Source of the DNA: Eonycteris spelaea
Taxonomy: Eukaryota; Chordata; Mammalia; Chiroptera; Pteropodidae
Reading direction: 5' to 3'
Length of the DNA stretch: 64,000 bases
Assembly: GCA_003508835.1 (NCBI GenBank)
Contig: PUFA01000144.1
Location: 248,001 to 312,000 of the forward strand
In this document: positions 46,784 to 58,910 of the stretch, one piece after another
Position numbering within the stretch: position 1 is the stretch's first letter
Layout of the letters: each line of letters begins with the position of its first letter
Notes under the pieces: model-generated
The model's database searches: none
The model's input: only the letters and a program-made list of their open reading frames with translations
What the model was told of the DNA's origin: nothing
Program-made: the position numbers and the translations under genes

Positions 46784-46972
46784 AGAGTTGCCAGTTAAAA
46801 ATACAGGAAGTCCAATTAAACTGGCTTTTGATAAATCATGAAGAACATGTTAGCATAAGTGTATCTCAAATATTGCATAAGACACAGTTATACTAAAATT
46901 TTTCATTGGTTTTTCTGGAACTCTAATTTAATTGGGTGTCATGTACTTTTATTTGTTAAATCTGGCAACCCC
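46784..46972. mobile_element. MER53-like palindromic MITE
   Basis: Termini agagttgccag and ctggcaacccc are inverted complements with one or two changes. Inside, the halves mirror each other around the centre (ttagcataagtgtatctcaa, then ataagacacagttatactaa), and the right half reads 'ttggtttttctggaactcta' then 'atttaattgggtgtcatgta'. About 189 bp, close to the family length as I recall it. Confidence 0.75.
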
Positions 46973-48015
46973 AGAAGGAAAGCAAATGTCCTGACTAAAT
47001 ACCAGGTGTTTCTATGCATGCAGACTCTGGTACAGTATGTAGACCTTTGGGTAAGAAGCAATGACAGAATACATTTCTGATGCATTACTCAGTGACAGCT
47101 AACTTTTCATAGTTCACGAAAATGATATTTTTAAAGAGAGTTGATCTTATATCCATGCTGCATGTTGAATGCTCCTAAAGATAATGAGAGCTGTGCATGT
47201 ATACAAAGAAAGATTATGAAAAGTGAAGAAAGCAAAGACAGGGAGATATCATGAGGCTGATAAACATTTTTGACTCAGTCCTTTTTAAGAGGATATTGGT
47301 ATGTATATATGTTTCTATGGACATATACTCAGATCAAAGATTAAAATGACTCCTCGAAAAGTCTTGAATTTCAATAAAATGTCAACCATGTGTTTATACC
47401 ATGAAAGAAATTTGTTGCTAATGAAAGGTGGCAGATTGATTGATTGAATAATTATTAATGGTTATTATATACTAGCAAGAAGCTAGAGGCTATTGGAGCA
47501 TGCAGGCCAGGTCTCTATAGCTTCAGGAGGAAGTGGCCTGCCTTAAAGCAGTGGGTGACAGGTTTTAAAGGGCAAGATAACATATTGTTCCAGAGCTGCA
47601 GGTTGAGGTATTTGTTCAAATGAAATCTGACGATCCATAAACAATAGCTAGAAAATTCTTAAAATCCACAATGTTCATAATATAAAAAGTGAAATTGTAT
47701 GTTTTCTTCCTATTTCGGTGGCCCTCCTGATATCCTACAATCACACAAATCAATCACACTCAATACAAGAAGAATGAGTTTCCCTGTGTTCAGAGCTTCA
47801 TGCCTGGCAGGGGTGGTTCAAAGGGCTTCCTAATGACACAAATGCTCAAGCTTGATCAGGACCTCAGAATTATTTCCAATAAAGTGCCAGACTATGAAAG
47901 CAAAACTTCCAAGCCTTTCTAAAGGAAAATAGAGAACCTTTCCAACAAGATCTATTACCAATATAATCAGGGAGAGGAGAGAGGAAAGTACTATGTATTG
48001 CACCACCATGGGTCA
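46973..48015. other. Unique sequence, no gene seen
   Basis: No recognised repeat or exon. Confidence 0.4.
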
Positions 48016-48017
48016 GA

Positions 48018-48168
48018 ACTCTGGTAGATTATATATATGTATATATATTATATATTATATATTATAGAATATATATTTATATATATACATATATATTATA
48101 TACATATATATTATATATAATGTTATATACATATATATTATATATTATAATATATATATATATAAATT
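48018..48168. repeat. (AT)n-rich palindromic tract
   Basis: About 150 bp almost only of TATATA with ATTATATA variants. It can form cruciform structures and is expected to be length-variable. Confidence 0.95.
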
Positions 48169-48174
48169 TCATTT

Positions 48175-48375
48175 TAGTTCCCATAATAACAATGTATGAT
48201 TGGCACTACTTTTCTCATTTGCAAATGATAACTTGATGACCCTAAGAGAATTTAACTAGTTACCCAAGATTACAGAAGCAATATTGGTGAATCTAAGATT
48301 TGAATTTAGGCCTGACTGACATCGCAATGTAATACTTCTGAATCTGGAATAATCTCCTTCACTATTAAATACAAT
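48175..48375 (-). repeat. MIR SINE fragment
   Basis: 'tctcatttgcaaatgataac', 'taagagaatttaactagtta', 'cccaagattacagaagcaat' and 'gatttgaatttaggcctgac' follow the antisense MIR. Confidence 0.65.
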
Positions 48376-48749
48376 ATCAGAATCTTGAGCTAGTCAGGGG
48401 AAAGGTTTTATTTAGAGGAAAGGAGAACAAGATCATTGAATGATTTTACTCTTAAGATTGACATTTTCTTAGGTGAATTATGAAATGGTGATTCTAAGGC
48501 CATAAAAAAGAGCTGCTTACTATCATAAAACTCTCTTGATTTACTTTAGGTATACGGCATTTCCTAAAATAAATTATGAGAAACACAAAAGTTAGAAGTA
48601 CATTATTCCTTTAACACCAAAGTTAAAAGTAAAAATTAATCAGAAAAAAAAACCAAACTGTTAACTCTAGTTTCAGCTCCTAAAAGTTACTGCTAAATAG
48701 AAAGAAATTATAAAATAGAAACTTTGGATCAGAGCACAAAATAAACTTC
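48376..48749. other. Unique sequence
   Basis: Nothing recognised; A-runs near 48641. Confidence 0.35.
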
Positions 48750-49025
48750 AGATCAGATAGTCACAGGCTGTAAAAACTTGGCTTCTAGAGTCATGTAACC
48801 TAGATTAAGAATCAAAACCTCACCTCTTATTAGCTGTGTGATCTTTGGCAAACTACACAGCCACTCTGTGCCACAGTATCCTTTTCTATCAAATAAATAT
48901 AATAATAGAACCTATATCATAGGGTTGTCATGAAGATTAAGTAAGATATGTAACCCCCTTGACATAGAACCTGGCACATAACAAGCAGTCAATAAATATC
49001 AGCTCTTATTTTTATCATCATTAAA
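48750..49025 (+). repeat. MIR SINE, full length
   Basis: 'cttattagctgtgtgatctt', 'tggcaaactacacagccact', 'agggttgtcatgaagattaa', 'cctggcacataacaagcagt' and 'caataaatatcagctctta' give a complete, well preserved MIR. Confidence 0.88.
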
Positions 49026-49400
49026 TGTTTTCTTAAAAATGGATATGCTGATATAAAATAAGGGGTTTGCTTTTATCTCCATTTTTCAAAGCTAAGACTA
49101 CCAGACACCAAAAACCAACACCAAATGGTGTTTTTTAAGTCAATATCAAAATGCTCTTGGTGATAGATACCTTTTAAATAAGTCATTTTCCTAAACTGAA
49201 GCATGGATCCTGGCCTGAGCCCCTACGCTCTGCTCCGTTGTTATTAAAATGCACACGAAAGAAATGATTTGGTTTGCAAACAGCCGAATCAAGAAAGGCA
49301 TCTTCAAAGCCTTTGTCACCTGAAAGCTCCCGCAGCCAGAAGGTTGTGCTTAAACCACTGAGTTTATCAGTGTTATTCTCAAAAAGAATCTACAAGCACA

Positions 49401-49401
<1 letters not shown>

Positions 49402-49454
<53 letters not shown>
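49402..49454. repeat. (GT)n microsatellite
   Basis: About 53 bp of pure GT/TG dinucleotides. The open frames crossing it encode Val-Cys or Thr-His runs and are not genes. Confidence 0.97.
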
Positions 49455-49456
<2 letters not shown>

Positions 49457-51377
49457 CAGGGTAAACATTACAATGCCCAATACTAGGTGCGTTGACACCC
49501 AGTTGCATTTAGGTGAGTTGTGGGCTGGCCCCAAAGGGCAGGTGCTGTTGTCACCTAGAGCAGCCTCTAGGGATCCTGCTGAGTGAGCCACAAAGTATAA
49601 GATCCAGACACACTGCTGCATTTCTTTTTCCTACTAAAGAAATTTACAGGCCATTTTCTCACCCTTCCCCCTGAGCTAGGATATTGAGGTTAAAATGTAC
49701 CTACTGAGTAGGTAATGTATTTGGTATTAAGGATCCATCATATGCGTATGTCTTCGAAGCATAATGGTTCCTTTGGAGCTATTATAGATATGCCGTGAAT
49801 AGATATTAGGAATAATACACAAAGAGTGGCTGAAGCAGATCCCATATTAACTACTGTCAGACTTTTAACATTATTTGAAACCAGGCTTTTTTTTTTTTTT
49901 TAATTCCTGAGGCTTAATACCTCTATACTTTGTAAACTGAGCGCTTTTCAAAGAGAGCTCCAAATTCCTACAGAGCTGTCTTTAGGTGAGCTTTGATCTT
50001 TGCTGAGCACCTATCTTGTGTTTCTATAATTGCTCTGGTTTAACAAGGCTCCCTAGCACGTGAAAGGGGAAAATCCTTTTATTAAGGCTATAAACCCAAC
50101 TGACCACAGTGATGGAATGTGCAGCTTGGCGGTAGCCCTTAGCTCCCCAGGAAGGCAAAGGAAATGGGAAACTGGGGAAAGTCTTCCTGTTAAAACAAAA
50201 TGAAATATGTCTTAAACGTGTTTCTGGTGTCCAGGTGGTAAAAGGCAGCCCTGTGGTCCACTGAAAGGTTCATCTTTGTTAAGTATTGTGAATGCTGATT
50301 GCAATAACGGGGTGAAAGCTGAGGAAGTTATGGCTGAAATTTTGGCTAAGGATGACAGCCCCAGGTTTCATGTTGCACAAAGCAGTCTGAGGGATTAAAC
50401 CAACACAGCCTGCTCAAAAGTATTGAGTTTCCAAAGTGCACTCTTCCCATCGGTGATTCACACTCCTAGGATGGGGAGAATTCCTCATTTACTTTGACTT
50501 TGCCATATTAATCTTACTTTACAAATACATGCGGTGATTTATATCATGTTTAATTAACTGATTGAAGGCTCCAGTGGTAAAAATGGCATCGCATGAAGCT
50601 CTGCCCGTATGGCAAATTCGAATCACATCTTTAGCCTTGCAAGAACAAAATATCCCGAGAGTCACTGATGACAGGATGTAGGAATTGAAATCAGGTCCCT
50701 CCTGTTGTTTGAGAATCCATGGAGGGTGCCTGCCATATGCCCGTCACTTCCAGGGGGGGAAATGACAGGATAAAAGAAAGGAAGGCTCTAGTTCTTCAAT
50801 ATGTTCAAATCTCAGATGAAAATGATTGTGCAGCAGTGCTGTACAGAGGCCAAGATTCACATAAAAGTACATCCCAAACTTTGCAGAGAACTTAATGAGA
50901 GGGTTTTGTGGGGTTTTGATATATATTTTTGTTTTGTTTTGTTTTGTTTTCTGAAATGGCTGCTCAGGGTTTTTGAGAAAATGACTGATGAAAATGCTGT
51001 GGTTTGGAGCTGAATATAATAAGTAGGGAGAAAAATAAAGAAGGGAATTCTTATCTAATAAAATATATGTGCTCTGTGATTCAGCAAAAAGCAAATTAAG
51101 TATGACTACTAAAGCTACACATTAAGATACTGGTTTCAAAGTTTGCATATTTGGAAGTGGGAGTTGTATAATTTTTCTCCTTAAAAATCTGTGATGATTA
51201 TTTATGATGGCTAAAAAAACAATGTAAATGGACTATTGATTTCTTCCAAAGAATTTCTTAGAAATTTTAAAATGCATTTTAAATTATCTTAGAATGACAG
51301 CATAACAAAAATTTGAAAGAGGCAAAAAAAAAAATCAGTTACATTCCTTAATGATTAGCATGTTTGTGCACCCTCCT
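49455..51377. other. Repeat-poor unique stretch
   Basis: Apart from a (TTTTG)n run at 50927-50950, this is the cleanest repeat-free segment in the window. The part at about 50100-50700 shows a mixed, non-biased composition and a TTAATTAA motif near 50551. It could hold a conserved regulatory element, but no factor site is proven. No coding frame stands out. Confidence 0.4.
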
Positions 51378-51695
51378 TTGTTTTTTTAATTGATTTTCAA
51401 GTAAACAGTACATTGGTTAGACATCTATATAGTTCATAAAACGATCCCCCCAATTGCACCCTCCCTCCCCTGACTCTCCACCTAGCCAACATAATGCTAA
51501 CTGCATTCCCTGTGCCATGCTCCCTGTCCCAGTGACCATCCATCAGCTACTAATTTGTACTTCTTTAGCCCTTCACCCCATTCTCCTAGCCCTCCAAACC
51601 TCCCTCCCCTCTGTCCATTACCAAATTGTCTACTCTATTTGTGAGTCTGTTTTTTATTTGTTCTTTTTATTCCTTAGATTCCACATATAAGTGAA
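51378..51695 (-). mobile_element. L1 3'UTR, minus strand (bat-like type)
   Basis: The plus strand starts with a T-rich tail and 'taattgattttcaagtaaac', followed by a C-rich segment ('gcaccctccctcccctgact') and the 'ttccacatataagtgaaatc' landmark at the ORF2/3'UTR border. It is non-coding. It abuts an older L1 piece in the same orientation. Confidence 0.75.
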
Positions 51696-52030
51696 ATCAT
51701 GTAGTGTTTCATTATTTGCATATCTTAAAATTATTATAATCATGCGATACCCTAGTCTTATATCCTGACTTTTTTCACTTAATATTTTATTATACATTTC
51801 CCATACTTCTATGTGCCCATATTTTTATTGACTGCATAATATTTCATCAAGTAAATGTTACCATTTTTCTAACCATGCTTCCATTATTAGATATTAAAAC
51901 ACTTTCCAATGTTTGCTACTATAAATAACATTACAAAGAATTTTTATACATATTGTTTTTTCCACATTTTCAATTATTTCCTTAGGATGGATTCCCATAC
52001 CCATAAGTTCCTTTAAATGATGTATAAGTT
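51696..52030 (-). mobile_element. Older L1 (L1ME-like) relic
   Basis: 'ttttattgactgcataatat', 'ctaaccatgcttccattatt', 'tttccaatgtttgctactat', 'aaataacattacaaagaatt' and 'ttccttaggatggattccca' have the order of an L1M 3' region on the minus strand. It resembles the relic at 33.9-34.5 kb. Confidence 0.6.
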
Positions 52031-52064
52031 AAAAAAAAATTTCTTCCAAGGGAAACTGGAAAGT

Positions 52065-52505
52065 AAAACATTCTGTGAGGTACTGTTATATTGTAAAATC
52101 TTACTTTACATGAAAAAAAAAAAAAGGTCAAACTCATAGAAAGAGAGTGTAGAAACTTGGTTGTCAGGGGTTGGGGAATAGGAGAAATATGGAGAGGTTG
52201 TTTGTAAAAGAGAAGAAAATTTCAGCTATAAGGTGAATAAGGCCTAAGAATTTAATGTAAAACATGGTGACAATAGTTGATAACACTGTAATGTATAACT
52301 GAAATTTGCTAAGAGAGTAGCACTAAATGTTCTCCCACACACACAAAAAAGATCAAATTTGAGGTGATGGATGTGTTAATTAACTAGATGGGAGGAATCC
52401 TTTCACAATGAATATGTATATCAAGTCGCCACAATGTACACTTTAAATATCTTACAATTTTATTTGTCAATTATACCTCAATAAAGCTGAAATTATTATT
52501 TTTTT
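52065..52505 (+). mobile_element. L1MA/L1MB-type 3'UTR, plus strand
   Basis: 'cttggttgtcaggggttggg', 'ataaggtgaataaggcctaa', 'acatggtgacaatagttgat', 'gaaatttgctaagagagtag', 'gaggtgatggatgtgttaat' and 'caattatacctcaataaagc' give the full classic ending of mid-age L1 elements. It stands back to back with the two minus-strand L1 pieces. Confidence 0.9.
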
Positions 52506-54855
52506 AATGACAAAAATCTTACCTGAAGTTAACTTGCAATCTGAGGGTAATGGCTTCACTCTTCTACCCAAGTATTAACAACTAAGAAAAATATTTAATT
52601 TTTACCGTTGTGTCCTTTCCTGGTCCCTTTTAAAAAAGCATACGATAACAATTAAATAAAATCAGGATTTCCCATTTTGCTTTATTCATCATTTGTCATT
52701 CTCTCTAAAAAAGAAGTGTCTCTTTAAGTATAAGTAAAGTTTTGAAAATTTACAACAGTTTCCTAGAGAGTATTGCAAACAGACTATTAGGCCAGCACAC
52801 AGGTCACTTTTTTAAAGGACCATTATTTTAGTTATACCTGAAGTGTGGTCCTAATAATTAATAATCCTAGATGTTTTCATGGCATTAATTCAGAATATGT
52901 GAATTGGATAAGCTAGGCAATACATTTTAACTAAAACCACTTTGGATTTTGACAAGGAACTTTTCAACTGTGGTCTGTAACGGCAGAGGCAGCTTGTAAA
53001 AAGAATAATCGCCTCAACTTTTTCAACTTCCTGAAATCACTCAAAATAGAGTAGTTCAGGATGGTTTCATTTGGAAGTAATAAGTTCTAAAACAAAGCGT
53101 GTTGCAGTATAATTTAATTATTGGTTTCAATTCTCAACATTCTAGGTTTTCTTAATGATCCTTTATATATTTGATTTCAAAATATGAAGAAACTTAAAAT
53201 TGTTATTTGCAGGTTTTTATCAAGAAATTATACGATTTATTAAATTTGGTCTTCGATGTCATGAAGTACCCTCAAATTTAAGTCTGTATTAGGATTCAAA
53301 TGACATAGTTTTAACAATTTTGGAGGCCAGAAGTATATTTCTGTTTAGATAGTTTATTCTGGTTCATGTTATTATTTGTCTGAAATAACAAAACATCTTT
53401 TGCTTTCCAAGTCTATTCCTTTCATTGAAATCTATTTATTTTGCGTAGCTTAAAAATAAAAAATAAACATTCCTTATGAGGCACTGAAAGGGGAGGCAAT
53501 TAATGTGAATTTGATAAAACATAATGTAGTGGACTGACAGTAAAAAGGCAATACTTGTTTGATTTTGACTAGTTTTGTCTTTAAATAATGGTCTTCTTTT
53601 GGCATTTAATGTATATTTGTCCGCAATAAACATAATTTATGAATATTTTAACACATGTGTACTCAGTGGGGTGGATTATCATACTGATATAAATAGAATT
53701 AATGAGCAGTCAACCTGCCACATGTCATGACATATGACAGGGCAGCTAGAGCACAGAAATAATTCTTGTAGTTCATAATAAAGCTTTTTTCTTAGTTCAA
53801 CTTTTTAAAACTACTAACAGTTTTATTTTCCCTATGTTTTAGCATATGGTTCACCGAATGGGAAACAGGATACAGGTTTTAGTACAAATCTACTTTTAGT
53901 CATTCAAAAAACTATTTTTTTGCCTTCTTTAGAACAAAATAAATATATTTAAACAAACTGATCTCATTCAGCCATATTTCAGAGAAGAGTCAAAGAAAGT
54001 CAATCATTTTACATATTTTAACTAGAAAAAATCAATATATTCTTTTCTTCTTTTCATTTTGTGGTAACAGTATGATCATGCTCAATTGTAGCTTCTAGAT
54101 TCTTCACAAGAACAAAAACTTTAGGAAAGCTTCTAAATTCTAAAACAAATCTAATGGGCATATTGCCTGGATGAAATTCCCCTGAAGAAAACATCTTAGC
54201 TAGTTATTTGCTCTCCTTGCACACAAAGCAACAATCTGTTAAGCGTGCCTAATAAGATTTTTTTTTTTTTTTAAGGAATAAATCAAGTGGCATAAAGCTA
54301 CCTCTCCAAACAGTAGGTACGGGGGGTGGACACAGGCATGCAAATTCCTCAGTTTAACGATATTTCTTTTGACAAAGAATTATTTTCCTGAGGAAGCAAA
54401 TTGAAATTTAAAATGAAACTTTATTGTCTTTTATTGTTTTTATAGCTCGATTATGTAAAAATAAGAAAAAAATTAAACTAGCACTTGGGCAGCATTGTCC
54501 GTATGATCTGGCAAGAGGAAAGCCTTGGCAAAGATATGACACTATCACTTTTTAGAGACACAGATGGCAGGGTTGCAGCCTTTATTTCTCCTATCTTTGA
54601 TTTTTCTAAGAGAATATTTAAAGCTTTGCCACCACCCCTCCACTCCCACCTTCACATTTAAAATTACTGTGGCCCAAACTAAAACTCTTCCCTAAACCAG
54701 GCAAGCCCCAGGACGCTTTAGGGAAATAACAGAACGTGACACACTCCTGGTCATCTGTTAGAGGAGGGGACCGCACTGTATGGCTCCTAGCTGATGAACT
54801 TCCCTGGAGTGATTCCCTTGGGGAAATCTAGCTCTTTCGTAGGCAAAGAAAATGG
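52506..54855. other. Long unique AT-rich stretch, no gene seen
   Basis: No transposon is recognised. T-runs occur near 54259. A segment at about 54610-54740 is less AT-rich. No exon could be supported. Confidence 0.4.
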
Positions 54856-54869
54856 GCACCACCTAGTGC
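54856..54869 (-). promoter_or_regulatory. CTCF-like core motif
   Basis: gcaccacctagtgc carries the CCACCTAGTG core of the reverse CTCF consensus (ctgccacctagtgg); 10 of 14 positions match by eye. A match of this size is expected by chance every few tens of kb, so occupancy is unproven. Confidence 0.2.
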
Positions 54870-56774
54870 TTTTCTGATGCAAAGGCTGTTTGTACTGCTG
54901 TGGTTGTGAGTGAGCATGCGTTGGGTGGCTGACCTTTACAAAGAAAAAAGAAAAGAGTCAGTTGGCTTCAACCTCTCTGCCCCAAAAAAGAAAAGAAGCA
55001 AGTGACAATCAAGATAAACGAATTCAATTCTTCCTAGGCAGACATTTTTCTTTTTTCTTTTTTCTAAAATAATTGTTGATCTGTTCATGAGAAATAACAT
55101 TTGTACTTACTAATTTCCCCTGTATTGTTTTTTTTTAACCTCTTCGTTTCTTCTGCAATTGCTTATTAGAATTTCTAAGAATTTTCATTTCATCCAAAGT
55201 GACAAAGCAGAGCAAGCTGTTCTACCCTCCGAATCTATTTTAACAAGGAGCCTGTCTGGAGTTCTCCTAACACAACAAATAGCTTTTATGAAAAATGGTT
55301 TGTAGCACAAAATCTTTTGCAGTGCAATAAGATCAAGTTAACCCTCATGCCTCTAGGAAAAAGCCTAAGAAGTTTTATCTGATTGGCAAAATGGACCCAG
55401 ATATGAGTTCAAGGATTGAGTACACTTTGATGAAATTTCATGGCAATGAAGCCTGATTATCTGAATGACTGCTTACGCCCTTTAAAAAATAACTTGGGGA
55501 AACGCTAGATTTTTTTTTTGTTGGGAAAACAGATGGTCCTGTAGAGAATGGTAGAATAGCCATTACATACTGTTTATCTTTTCTATAACACTTGGCTTAG
55601 AATTACTCTTACCACTGTTGCTTTTAAAAATAATAATCACAATGATTTCCCCATTGCTCAAAGTGATTCATTCTGCAATAAAATTAGAAACCTTAGTGTA
55701 AGAATGGTGGAGAGTAGAAAATAAGAAAATGAGTAACCTGCTACACATAACTGGATTAACAAGGGCCTGCTACACATCCAGGAACTAACTAGCTGACTCT
55801 GAACTCATTAGGGATCTGCTTATCCAATATGCTGCACAACAGAATCCAGACAGAAAACAGACTTCAAAGAAACAGATAAAAATGATTATAACTACTCTCA
55901 GTTAAGAGCTTGGTGTCTGTGGTAGGCAATCTGGGTATAAAGGAATGAAGAAAGCAAAACCCCAAATTACAAACTTTTCTTCTTTGCCTAAGCAAAATTC
56001 TCCTGTTATAAGATGGTGAAAACACTGCTTAGATATAGCACATGGCAAATTCATTATGAACTAAATTAAAGAGTCTAAAGCACTCTCATGTCTTCAGTCA
56101 TTTTATTGTTATAATTTAAGATATTAGATGATTTATTTAAAGTAAACTTAAAAGTTTCTATCAAGGAGGAACAAATACCTTAAAATGAGTTTTTCTACAA
56201 GCAGAAAAGAAAAATAAAATGATCTGATCTCTTTGGTATTTCACTGGTACAAACTATATTCTTTAAGTTTATAACTAGATAGGACATCTTGTCTTGACAC
56301 GTTTAAGATGCACGTGAATTAATTAGCTGAAGCCATCAGGTATAGCTGAGCCTCCGTTTTCTCAAATGTGTAGGAAGGTGGCTACTTTAATAACCTTTTA
56401 AATGAAAGCAATATTATATTTTGCATTCAAGTTGAATTCTTCTATTAATAGCATCACCATTCTGGTCAGTCTCTTAAACAAATTTAAAAAAAAAATTCTT
56501 GCTTTTTATTTCCTTCTCTCCCTCCCTTTTCTTTCCCCACCCTTTTCCCTCCTGTCTGCTTTCCCTGAATGCTATAGTTCACAGTGAAACCCTCTGGTAA
56601 TGACAGCCCTGAAGTGATAATGTACTTTCCTGCCTCCTTGTCAACAGGAGCACTTGATCCCGCCATGGGTGCCAGCTCAGTGGCAGAAGGATGCTTTCGA
56701 ATTTTCTAGAGGTAAAAAGTACCAGTTCGATTTACTGCCTTGACTAACTCAGCAGTTTTACTAAGTTCTGGCAC
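54870..56774. other. Unique sequence, no gene seen
   Basis: No firm repeat. A poly-A/pyrimidine-rich stretch lies at about 56485-56560. Confidence 0.4.
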
Positions 56775-56789
56775 AAAAATAAATGTTTT

Positions 56790-56910
56790 ATTAAAGAAGA
56801 AGAGGAAAGAGGAGAGGGAGAAGGAGGAAGAGGAAAAGAAAGAAAAAGGGGAGAGAGGAAAGGTGGTGGAGAAGGAGGACGGGAAGATGGGAGCGAGAGC
56901 AAGGCAGGCG
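56790..56910. repeat. GA-rich purine tract
   Basis: Irregular purine-only sequence (gaagaagagg, gagagggaga, ggaggaagag and similar). The 120-codon open frame at 56740-57102 crosses it and consists largely of Lys/Glu there, so it is a low-complexity artefact. Confidence 0.9.
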
Positions 56911-58329
56911 ATTCAGTCTCTTTTTTCTCTCAATATTGTGTCAGTGAAACCAAATATGTTTTGTTTCTTCCCTCTGGGAGTCACAGGAGCATTCCACACA
57001 GTAAGTAAGGAGTTAAGGAGAGTAATATCAGATAAAAAGATTGGACTTGGAGAAAAAACAAACGATCCATTCCTATGGTTATATGGGTTCTCTCTGGAAT
57101 AAACAATGGTCACCATGTGAGAATATATTTATCCTCTCATTCTTCCTCCTTCACCTCTGAGAGGAGAAGGCTGTGCTTCCGAGTGGACTCAGCACATGTG
57201 GTCGGGTGGCATCTGAGCACTCAGTCAGCCCAGATGCTCAGCATGCCAGGGTGGCCCACTGTCCTCACACTCCCATTTTTAAAGGATGATGTGTCATTCT
57301 GCTGAGGTACCAAACTGAAAACAATCAATAGTTCTGCTATATTAAGGATAAGGCAAAAGTAATTTCTTTGCTGTGAGAAGCATGGGAGATACTATTTGCT
57401 GTAGTTTAAATAAAATTGATTTTCCTTGCTTCAGGACCCAGATCTTACTCAATGTGCTCCTAATGTTTCAAACTTGGATGAACATATAATACATAAAAGA
57501 GTTATATCTGTTTGTTTGAAGACCCTTTCTTTGCTAATGTCAGTGCTTCTTTATGGTTTCATAATTTCAAGTCCATGTGAAAAAGAGAGTGAGAGAGTGA
57601 AGAAGAGTGGACAGAGGCAGGAAAGAAAAGACACTGTTTTGAATGCATATTGTCACACAGTTTCATGCACTTTTCTCTGTTAACAAGCCAATGAGTTAAA
57701 TATCTGAAGCTAAGCCTGTCTTGCTACAGAGCCCATGTTTTTCTGCCAATGACCAAAACTCACAGTGAGAAATACATTTTATAATGTAACCCTTTACATG
57801 TACATGTTACTGAACCAAAGTTTTATAAAACAGTACTTACCTTTATGCATGAAATTTACTATGATTTTACTCATCCTTTTATTTATAGTCTAATTATTTA
57901 AAATTCTGGTTGCAATCTCACTAAATTGGTCTCAAATAATATACTATTATAGCATGGCCTACAATGTGATAAATGCCATACTATACCATGCTGCCCTTCA
58001 AAATTTTAAATTTTCCTATATTGGACTTGGTATCAGTATGATGACCAAAAGTGCATTGCAGGTAGTACATAGACAGTTCCATCCTACAGTTCAAGTTTTC
58101 AAGTTTTTCACCTAAGAATTGAGTTATAATATGGGTGGATCCAATTCATTTAACATAGTATCTTAAGTGGAAATTTAGTTTTGGTTTTGGAAAACACCCA
58201 TACGAAAGTATATATACAAATAATATTTGCTAAGTGTTTATAGGACCTGCAGTTCCCTATATTTAGGTTGGGTTTTTCATTCTATCTTATTGCTTTTGAG
58301 CAACCTGTTTCCTGTCAAAAATATTCAAA
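56911..58329. other. Unique sequence, no gene seen
   Basis: No recognised repeat or exon. Short frames at 57075-57305 and 57426-57683 have no domain. Confidence 0.4.
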
Positions 58330-58910
58330 GTGTTTTTATTCTTTTCTTTTAACTTTTATTTTGACAAATTTCAGACTCACAGAAGAACTGCAGAATGATT
58401 CAAGAATTCCTGTACAGACTTCACCCACATCCCCCAAATGTTAGCATTTTATCACATTTGTTTTATCTATCTCTGTTGTGTGAACGCAAACATGCAAGCA
58501 GGCAAACACACATATGTATATGCCTTATACATATATATATATATATGTATGTGTTTGCACACAAACATGTTTTCTGAATTATTTGAGAATAAGTTACAGA
58601 CATGATCCTCCTTTAGCCCTAAAAACTGCGTGTGTATTCCTAATAAAAAAGGACATCCCCTTATAAAACTACATACTATTATCGATTTAAAAACATTAAT
58701 ACAGTACTATTATCTAATTTATAGATTTTATTTAGATTTTACCACATATTTCAATAGTTTTTATGACCCCCCCCCCAAAAAATCATGCATCACGCATCAT
58801 GCTTGCATGCAGTTGTCATTTCTCTTAATCTCCTTTGTTTTGAAATGGTTCCTTAGACTTTCCTTGACAAACTGTTTTTAATATGTCTTTAGCAAACTAT
58901 AATTAAAAGA
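58330..58910. mobile_element. Old L1M-like relic with embedded CA/TA repeat
   Basis: 'acttttattttgacaaattt', 'cagactcacagaagaactgc', 'ttcacccacatcccccaaat', 'gttagcattttatcacattt' and, after an ATATAT/GTATG tract (about 58500-58565), 'attatttgagaataagttac' follow a familiar old mammalian LINE-like 3' sequence. I do not assign strand or subfamily. A C-run lies at 58768-58776. Confidence 0.5.

Noticed and set aside
50605..50630. tRNA B-box-like sequence (ggcaaattcgaatcac)
   Set aside because: No matching A box or cloverleaf at a suitable distance; a likely chance match.
56740..57102. 120-codon open frame rich in Lys and Glu
   Set aside because: Much of it is a GA-rich low-complexity tract; the rest shows no family resemblance.
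58500..58565. Palindrome-like CACATATGTATAT...ATGTATGTGTTTG segment
   Set aside because: The symmetry follows from CA/TA simple repeats with several mismatches; not a distinct element.
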